64,000 nucleotides of DNA from Calliopum simillimum (Eukaryota > Arthropoda > Insecta > Diptera > Lauxaniidae), in the NCBI GenBank assembly GCA_951812925.1, contig OX638372.1, positions 88,495,058-88,559,057 of the forward strand, read 5' to 3'. Each line of letters begins with the position of its first letter. Position 1 is the stretch's first letter. Shown piece by piece: positions 60,201-64,000 of this stretch. The notes below the pieces were generated by a model. That model was not told the DNA's origin. It saw only the letters and a program-made list of their open reading frames with translations, and ran no database searches. The position numbers were made by a program, and so were the translations under genes.

Positions 60201-62336
60201 CGCCAAATACATCGAACATGACTATTTTTGTTTTTTTTTTTTTTTTTCGAAATGGTAAACAAAAAATTTTAATTTTTTTGTTATTTTGAACAGATAATGA
60301 TTTACATTAACTAGTAAAAACTCAAAAACATAGAACAGTAAGCTCTCACCACAAAACCACTTGACACGTGATTTGTTGGTAACTAGTTAAAAAATTTTAA
60401 AAATAGTTTTATTTTGTAATTTTTTCCTCAAAAGAAAATATGTATGGGACGTTTCACGTCAACTGGACCAGGTCTGCAGTCAAAAATTGTGTGGGCGAAA
60501 AATAATGTTTTGGATGTCAAAATTTTCGTTTTTTTAAAAGCTTTCGAAAGCCGAGTGGTGTTTACATAAGTTTCAACATGGCGAAAGAGGGCGTTAAATT
60601 ATTTTTTGCAATATATTGGCATAAATTTCATCACTCGGGTATTTTCAAGGTCGCTTATTATGAATCTGAAGTCAGAATTAAATTCTTAAATCCAAGATGG
60701 CGGATGCAAAAAAATAGGAATTCCTAATTTTGTTAAAAGTCGAAAAAATAACGCTAGAGTTCTCAAACTAGGCAGGCATGATTCTTAAATATTTCTTAAC
60801 TCTGTGTGTAAGTTTGGACAAATCCGCTATCTTGGACTTAAGAATTTTCAAATTCTGACTTCAGATTCATTATCAGCGACCCCGAAAACCCCCTAGTGAT
60901 GAAGTTTACGCCAAAATGTTGAAAAAAATAGTTTAACGCCCTCTTTCGGAGTATGTTACAACGTCACCATATTGAAATTTTTTTAAACACCACTCGGCTT
61001 TCGAAAGCTTTTAAAAAAACGAAAACTTTGACATCTAGAACTTTATTTTTCGTCAACACAATTTTTGGCTGAAGACCTGGTCCAGTTGACGAGAAACGTT
61101 TCATATGAAATACTTAAAAAATGGGGTTATATAAAATTTTATTTAAATTGAGTTTTCGACACCGTGATATATATTCTTGGGCTGTGGCACCTTTTGAGTC
61201 GATATTTTTGTCTAGGTCTAGGTCTAAGTTCAAGTGCAAATGTAAGTTTTTTAAGGTGTGGAATAAGGGCCAGCTCGAATTACATATAATATTTTATTAA
61301 TTTTGCCTGAGTTCTTAATCACTCCGTTGTTTTTAACTGTACTGCTTAATTTTGTCAGTGAAGATAACGTTCCTTTTCCTCTGGACGGTCACAAATGTTC
61401 TTCGATGATTGCACTTTTGGGCGCAGAATTGTTCTAGGTGGCAACAAAATATGTGTTCTTAACAATTTCTATTCTTTTCGAATTAATCAGCTCGAGTACT
61501 TCTTCAAATCAATTTTATCAAGATAAAAAAACCTAAAATATGTCTACTGTTTGCGATAATTCTACAATTTAATATTTCTAGTTATTCCCTTTTCTCCACA
61601 ATAATTTTTTCAACTACATTATTTGAAGTTTAAACAAATTGACTTGTTAATTTCATTTCATGTTCTAACTTTCATGAAAAGGAAACAACAGACATTTTAC
61701 AATTCATCAGAATTTAATTTACCAGCTTTCTTGCACTCCTCATTCAGTTCGTAATCGTTGATGATTTCCGTACATCGCTTCTCATCGTAGAGTGGATATA
61801 AAATTTCATTCATTCGCGGATCACGTTGCTTCTCATTCATGAACTGCACAAACTGTCCCATATCAATGACATCCGACTTGCCCTTTGTGCTGCAGCAGAA
61901 AGAAAAATATGATAAAACGATAATACGCCTTATAAATATGGAAAAGTAGTTAGGTAGTCAGTCAGTCAGTTAGTTAGTCGAGGAGCAGGAATTGAATGAG
62001 CGCTGAATAATTTGTATAAACAAACTGGCTTCTTCTTCACCTTCTACTATGTATTCCTGCCTGTCTGTCATTTCCATTTCAACTTCCTTTCATACTTACA
62101 TCGATGTAAAAAGTTCTTCGATATCATTTCTCGGACATACTTTGTGATACAAGGCATAGAATTTGTCAAATGTAAATTCATCTTTGGTCATGGTGGCATT
62201 TTTGTCATCCGGCAGCCCGACATCTTTAAAGCATTGATATACTAACTTTTCAGTTTTGCCAGATGCAAATGTTTTGGCCACAACTTTGATGGGTATTTTA
62301 CCGCCTTTTTCAACAGAGAATGTGAGACGCATCCAA
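40317..62336 (-). CDS. norpA: norpA: phosphoinositide-specific phospholipase C beta (PLCB4 class), N-terminus outside the window
   Basis: The join is 62336-62100, 61889-61723, 56116-55906, 55831-55738, 55664-55500, 55438-55075, 54481-53422, 53353-53150, 52639-52483, 48897-48808, 40385-40317: 938 residues in one frame with GT-AG borders. NORPA cleaves PIP2 to diacylglycerol and IP3 downstream of Gq and is the effector of fly phototransduction in the rhabdomere. Order: EF-hand region, X domain with catalytic His ([16 protein letters not shown]), acidic and Ala/Pro-rich linker, Y domain ([11 protein letters not shown]), C2 ([17 protein letters not shown]), long charged C-terminal coiled-coil that contacts Gq, and a PDZ-binding tail. 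Wording is near that of Drosophila NORPA as I recall it (about 1095 residues). The missing first 155 or so residues (PH domain) lie past 64000. The first exon here begins inside a codon. Confidence 0.95.
40898..41536 (-). mobile_element. Helitron/DINE-like repeat, copy 2
   Basis: Reverse orientation relative to copy 1. Begins at CTAGTAAGGGTGTAA, has two 'gggaggtgcc' units, and ends 'gtgtagggtataaaaa'. Confidence 0.65.
41605..43950. repeat. 2.3-kb palindrome in the last norpA intron
   Basis: Arms of about 1.0-1.2 kb: 'aggtcatttagaggtggcgc' near 41640 is mirrored at about 43895, and 'ttcgttgaacatg' and its inverse border a spacer at about 42613-42684. The arms are close to identical near the centre. 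The right arm has some extra DNA around 43340-43560. Confidence 0.9.
44470..44860. repeat. Cluster of 'ggacataatcccc' motifs
   Basis: CGGACATAGTCCC/CGGACATAATCCCCAT type motifs occur at both ends and in both orientations (at least eight times) around an unrelated middle. It may be a MITE, but the end pair is in the same orientation, so the class is unclear. Confidence 0.5.
45256..45860. repeat. Inverted pair flanking an old RTE fragment
   Basis: 'accaaactaccctacctttg' at about 45275 is mirrored by 'aaaggtagggtagtttggt' at about 45822, with similar flanks. Between them is the RTE remnant listed separately. Confidence 0.55.
45475..45765 (-). pseudogene. Old, degenerate RTE-clade retrotransposon 3' fragment
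   Basis: The nucleotide sequence follows that of the fragment at 58541-58915 (for example 'gggccaatat', 'cccaattcttggatttc', 'catgtgctctactgc', 'ctcgtttactatg') but with many changes and indels, so it is an older insertion of the same family. Confidence 0.6.
45861..48677. other. norpA last intron, remaining part
   Basis: AT-rich. No further gene, exon or transposon border was recognised. Confidence 0.4.
48678..48683 (-). terminator. norpA: Poly(A) signal for the short norpA isoform
   Basis: AATAAA on the minus strand, 65 bases beyond the TAG at 48748. Confidence 0.55.
48748..48897 (-). CDS. norpA: norpA exon: shared coiled-coil end plus alternative short-isoform tail
   Basis: The first 30 codons (48897-48808) encode [14 protein letters not shown] and EEFSTDVQK and are common to both forms. 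A good donor, AAG/GTACTA, follows at 48808. If it is not used, the frame continues for 19 residues ([19 protein letters not shown]) to a TAG at 48748. The end ETVL fits a class I PDZ ligand. Confidence 0.8.
   Translation of the reverse strand, partial: QIGVKQGRAMEKLKVAHTKQVEEFSTDVQKVLNETLKDNDTITSIETVL
49672..49738 (+). repeat. tRNA-like SINE head
   Basis: GTCAGTGGTGTAGAGGTC (A-box region) and CCCCGGTTGGAATCC (B-box). Similar to the minus-strand segment at 13500-13575. No hammerhead follows. Confidence 0.5.
50975..51667 (+). pseudogene. RTE-clade non-LTR retrotransposon, 5'-truncated RT C-terminus
   Basis: Encodes [29 protein letters not shown], then [16 protein letters not shown] and [23 protein letters not shown] at 51474-51476 interrupts just before [15 protein letters not shown], and the frame then continues to a TAG at 51636. 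The [14 protein letters not shown] and ISNAE motifs with an ARDR.KWR end are typical of RTE-type elements. The 3' end is a short 'cata' repeat. Confidence 0.75.
52483..52639 (-). CDS. norpA: norpA exon: C-terminal coiled-coil, part 2
   Basis: Encodes [19 protein letters not shown] and KEKRQN-type basic sequence ending RFMEEKK before GTAAGT. Confidence 0.95.
53150..53353 (-). CDS. norpA: norpA exon: C-terminal coiled-coil, part 1
   Basis: Encodes [19 protein letters not shown] and [19 protein letters not shown]. Phase 2 at both ends. Confidence 0.95.
53422..54481 (-). CDS. norpA: norpA exon: Y domain, C2 domain and start of the C-terminal region
   Basis: 1060 nt. Encodes [38 protein letters not shown], the C2 part with [19 protein letters not shown], and the coiled-coil start with [15 protein letters not shown]. 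Confidence 0.97.
54540..54950. repeat. Minisatellite of about 20-bp units in a norpA intron
   Basis: Around twenty variants of 'aaatcaaattaaacttttt' follow one another between the exons at 55075 and 54481. It fills most of that intron. Confidence 0.85.
55075..55438 (-). CDS. norpA: norpA exon: X-Y linker and start of Y domain
   Basis: Encodes [20 protein letters not shown], then an acidic stretch and an Ala/Pro/Gly/Glu-rich linker (for example [15 protein letters not shown]), then [17 protein letters not shown]. Such acidic linkers are autoinhibitory in PLC beta. Confidence 0.95.
55500..55664 (-). CDS. norpA: norpA exon: rest of the X domain
   Basis: Encodes [19 protein letters not shown] and [18 protein letters not shown]. 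165 nt, phase 0 at both ends, donor GTGAGT. Confidence 0.95.
55738..55831 (-). CDS. norpA: norpA exon: X domain, second catalytic His
   Basis: Encodes [15 protein letters not shown] and [13 protein letters not shown]. Glu and Asp of VELDCW bind Ca2+ in this family. Confidence 0.95.
55906..56116 (-). CDS. norpA: norpA exon: start of the catalytic X domain
   Basis: Encodes [17 protein letters not shown] and [20 protein letters not shown]; the His of SSHNTY is the first catalytic His. The intron before it is 5.6 kb and full of repeats. Confidence 0.95.
56560..57378 (-). mobile_element. Helitron/DINE-like repeat, copy 3
   Basis: From CTAGTAAGGGT to 'gtgtagggtataaaaa', with four tandem units. 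Contains about 14 perfect GCCA repeats at 57200-57253. Head to head with copy 4. Confidence 0.7.
57200..57253. repeat. (GCCA)n microsatellite
   Basis: A perfect tetranucleotide array inside copy 3. The other copies carry two to seven units at the same position, some as GGGTGGCTGGCT variants, so this is an expansion of the element's own sequence. Confidence 0.9.
57394..58199 (+). mobile_element. Helitron/DINE-like repeat, copy 4
   Basis: Starts TTTTTATACCCTACACCC and ends ACACCCTTACTAG. Four tandem units. Forms an inverted pair of about 1.6 kb with copy 3. Confidence 0.7.
58541..58915 (-). pseudogene. RTE-clade retrotransposon 3' fragment, second copy
   Basis: Same family as 50975-51667: [34 protein letters not shown] and, in a shifted frame, [17 protein letters not shown]. 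Strongly 5'-truncated, with the 3' end at the 'gaatacatac' tract. Confidence 0.75.
58943..59874 (+). mobile_element. Helitron/DINE-like repeat, copy 5
   Basis: Same ends as copy 4, with about five tandem units of 'agggcgtggcacctcc' type. The longest copy in the window. Confidence 0.7.
60430..61105. repeat. Foldback repeat in the 5.6-kb norpA intron
   Basis: 'caactggaccaggtctgcag' near 60458 is mirrored by 'agacctggtccagttgacg' near 61073, and 'agctttcgaaagccgagtgg' by its inverse near 60990. A related copy is at 37825-38320. Confidence 0.8.
61723..61889 (-). CDS. norpA: norpA exon: second EF-hand region
   Basis: Encodes [20 protein letters not shown] and [20 protein letters not shown]. Acceptor CTGCAG, donor G/GTAAAT. 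Confidence 0.92.
62100..62336 (-). CDS. norpA: norpA exon: first EF-hand region
   Basis: Starts [17 protein letters not shown], contains [10 protein letters not shown] and [15 protein letters not shown]. Acceptor ATTAG, donor AT/GTAAGT. Confidence 0.92.
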
Positions 62337-64000
62337 CTAATTGTGGGTTAAAGAGAAGAAAAATAAATTCAATGAATTTTAAAGTACAATAGCAAGTTCG
62401 AATAAGGTACATATATAGTATACATAGTAGAAGTATGGAACAGTGACAAGCCCATAAGCGAGAATATGGGTTAAGGAATAAATTCATATTCGAAATAAAT
62501 TTAAGACAATGGTCATGGGATTGTCACTGTTGTTTTTGTCAGGGTTAGAAGTAGTTAGTGACATATAAGAATGAAGATACAGTAATTTAATGGCATGCAA
62601 CTTACCTTCTTGGAAACTTATGCAGACAGAGATCAATGTTTGCAATCAATATATTGCTGTAATTCTTTAATCTTACCTGTAATTTCAGCTTTAAAGCCAA
62701 ACTACGAGAAATTATAGTAATAATAGACCTAGGCTGATAAAATTTGGTACAGATATTTCTTAGATTAGGATAATCTGTGAATATGAAGAAAATCCGTCGA
62801 CGGACACGCCTACCTCCCATATAAAGTAAGGGCGTGTTAAAATTTTTTTTTCAAATTGGGTAAGAATTTCCATTAATTTGACAATGCTGATTTCAAAAAT
62901 TTCATAAATTCTGCGTTATCGTTCACAGTTTTCAAGTTATGAGAAACAAACTAAAATAAATTTTATGAAGAGAGATTTTGTTTGTTTATGTTATTGTTCC
63001 CTATTGACTCGGAAATTAACTGACCGATTTTAAAGAAGCTTTTAAATTATGTTAGTATAAAAAAAGCTAAGTCATAAGCTAAAAAAGTGGGCAGTGCCAC
63101 GACCTCTAAAAAATTAACTAATCATATCTCCAAAACTCTTTAACGCAGATTTGATAATTATGTAAAATCATAAGCGCAAATAATTTTCACTGGAAAAATG
63201 GGTGGGGCCACGCCCTCAAAAAATTAAATTCAACATTTTTTTGACAATATTTGACACAAAAAGATATTATTTGGTGCATATGCTAAAACATTTAGAATAA
63301 ATAATTTCCATTAGAAAAGTGGTCGGAGTCACGCCCCTCTGAATGCTGATTCATCATATCTCAGAAACTGCTTGACGCAGATAGATAAAATCTAGTTCGT
63401 ATGCAAAGGGCATTTGGAGAAATAATTTAAAATTAAAAAATGGGCGGTGTTACGTCCTATGAAAATAAAATTCTTCTTATTATTGACTGCAATGCTTTTC
63501 CAAGGCGGCTTAAAAGGGGGAATAGACGATCAGTTACGAATTCAGAGAACTCTACATATCATCATGTCAATTGTAAACTATCCTATCTCAAAAATCGCAG
63601 TTTTCAAATTTCTTGCTTTATTGCATTACCCCATCAAGAAGATCTTGTGATCAAATTTCACGCTCCTAGCTTTAACGGAAATACTGAAAACGGTCGTAGC
63701 AAAATATTCTAGCTACAAAATATTTGAAAATTTTCATTGAAAACTATCTTCAATTTCAATTTATTTAATTTCAATTTAAATTTTTTTTCAATTTCAATTT
63801 ATTTAATAATAATTGTTCGTATGACAAGAACTTAATTCTTTTTCAATACAAAAGAATAATGGTTTAGAAAAGTAAATAATAATGCTAACATTACTGTCTT
63901 TGTACAAGGTGGCTGATTCGAACTGTTACCAACTTCAGATAGACTTATCTGACAGATGGAACATGACAGCTGTTTAAAAATTGGCATGATGTTAGTTCAT
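62337..64000. other. norpA: norpA intron running out of the window
   Basis: No exon is accepted here. Repeats: 62785-62850 matches part of the Helitron-like family ('gacggacacgcctacc'). 62980-63440 contains 'gtgggcggtgccacgcc' blocks like those near 2280. The open frames at 63440-63712 look accidental. Confidence 0.5.

Noticed and set aside
62607..62656. A 50-base open stretch with AG before and GTAAGT after that could be spliced in frame to the first norpA exon
   Set aside because: The residues it would add (for example IDLCLHKFPR before WMRL) do not resemble the expected NORPA/PLCB4 sequence at this point (a ..KHW end), and the exon needs a preceding CA. Likely chance splice signals.

Overview
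The window looks like genomic DNA of a higher (schizophoran) fly. The evidence is a norpA-type phospholipase C beta gene that is nearly identical to the Drosophila protein over long stretches, short GT-AG introns mixed with transposon-bloated ones, a TATA plus Initiator (TCAGTTT) promoter, and many mariner, hAT, piggyBac-like, RTE and Helitron-like repeats. A tephritid is plausible but cannot be proved from the sequence alone. The DNA is very AT-rich. I find no operon, CRISPR array, rRNA gene or clean tRNA gene.

Layout. (1) 1-15.5 kb, minus strand: two tandem paralogues of one multi-exon gene that I only tentatively link to a dipteran DUF-type family. The upstream copy (15537 to 3671) keeps all its exons. 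The downstream copy (1749 to beyond base 1) has a broken third exon and runs off the window. The introns of the upstream copy hold a mariner, a nested hAT stack, a Helitron-like repeat and a piggyBac-like MITE. (2) 15.7-24.8 kb: repeats only, including a recent 2.04-kb tandem duplication, a foldback element, a CACAGTG-ended element and a mariner. (3) 25.1-31 kb, plus strand: a small secreted eight-cysteine protein of peritrophin-A/CBM14 type, with a clear core promoter and a 3.3-kb palindrome in its second intron. (4) 31-40 kb: a 0.6-kb palindrome, a 'gaccatag' minisatellite and a Tc1-like element. (5) 40.3-64 kb, minus strand: norpA, from the EF-hand region to two alternative C-termini. The PH-domain exons lie beyond base 64000.

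Most interesting. Four sites fit the hammerhead self-cleaving ribozyme core (CUGAUGA, stem II, GAAA, a tiny stem III, then GUC or GUA, with stem I closing). Two sit inside the 2-kb tandem duplication (minus strand). Two face each other as an inverted pair in the palindrome at 31.8-32.4 kb. Each locus has a tRNA-like segment with an A-box/B-box pattern upstream of the ribozyme in the same orientation, which suggests a Pol III-type retroelement with a built-in hammerhead.

Second highlight: norpA can end in two ways. Splicing from 48808 to an exon 8.4 kb away gives a tail ending SEFFA, the INAD-binding type of end. Reading through that donor gives a tail ending IETVL, a class I PDZ-ligand type of end. 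Each end has its own AATAAA nearby. The long intron that separates them holds a 2.3-kb near-perfect palindrome.
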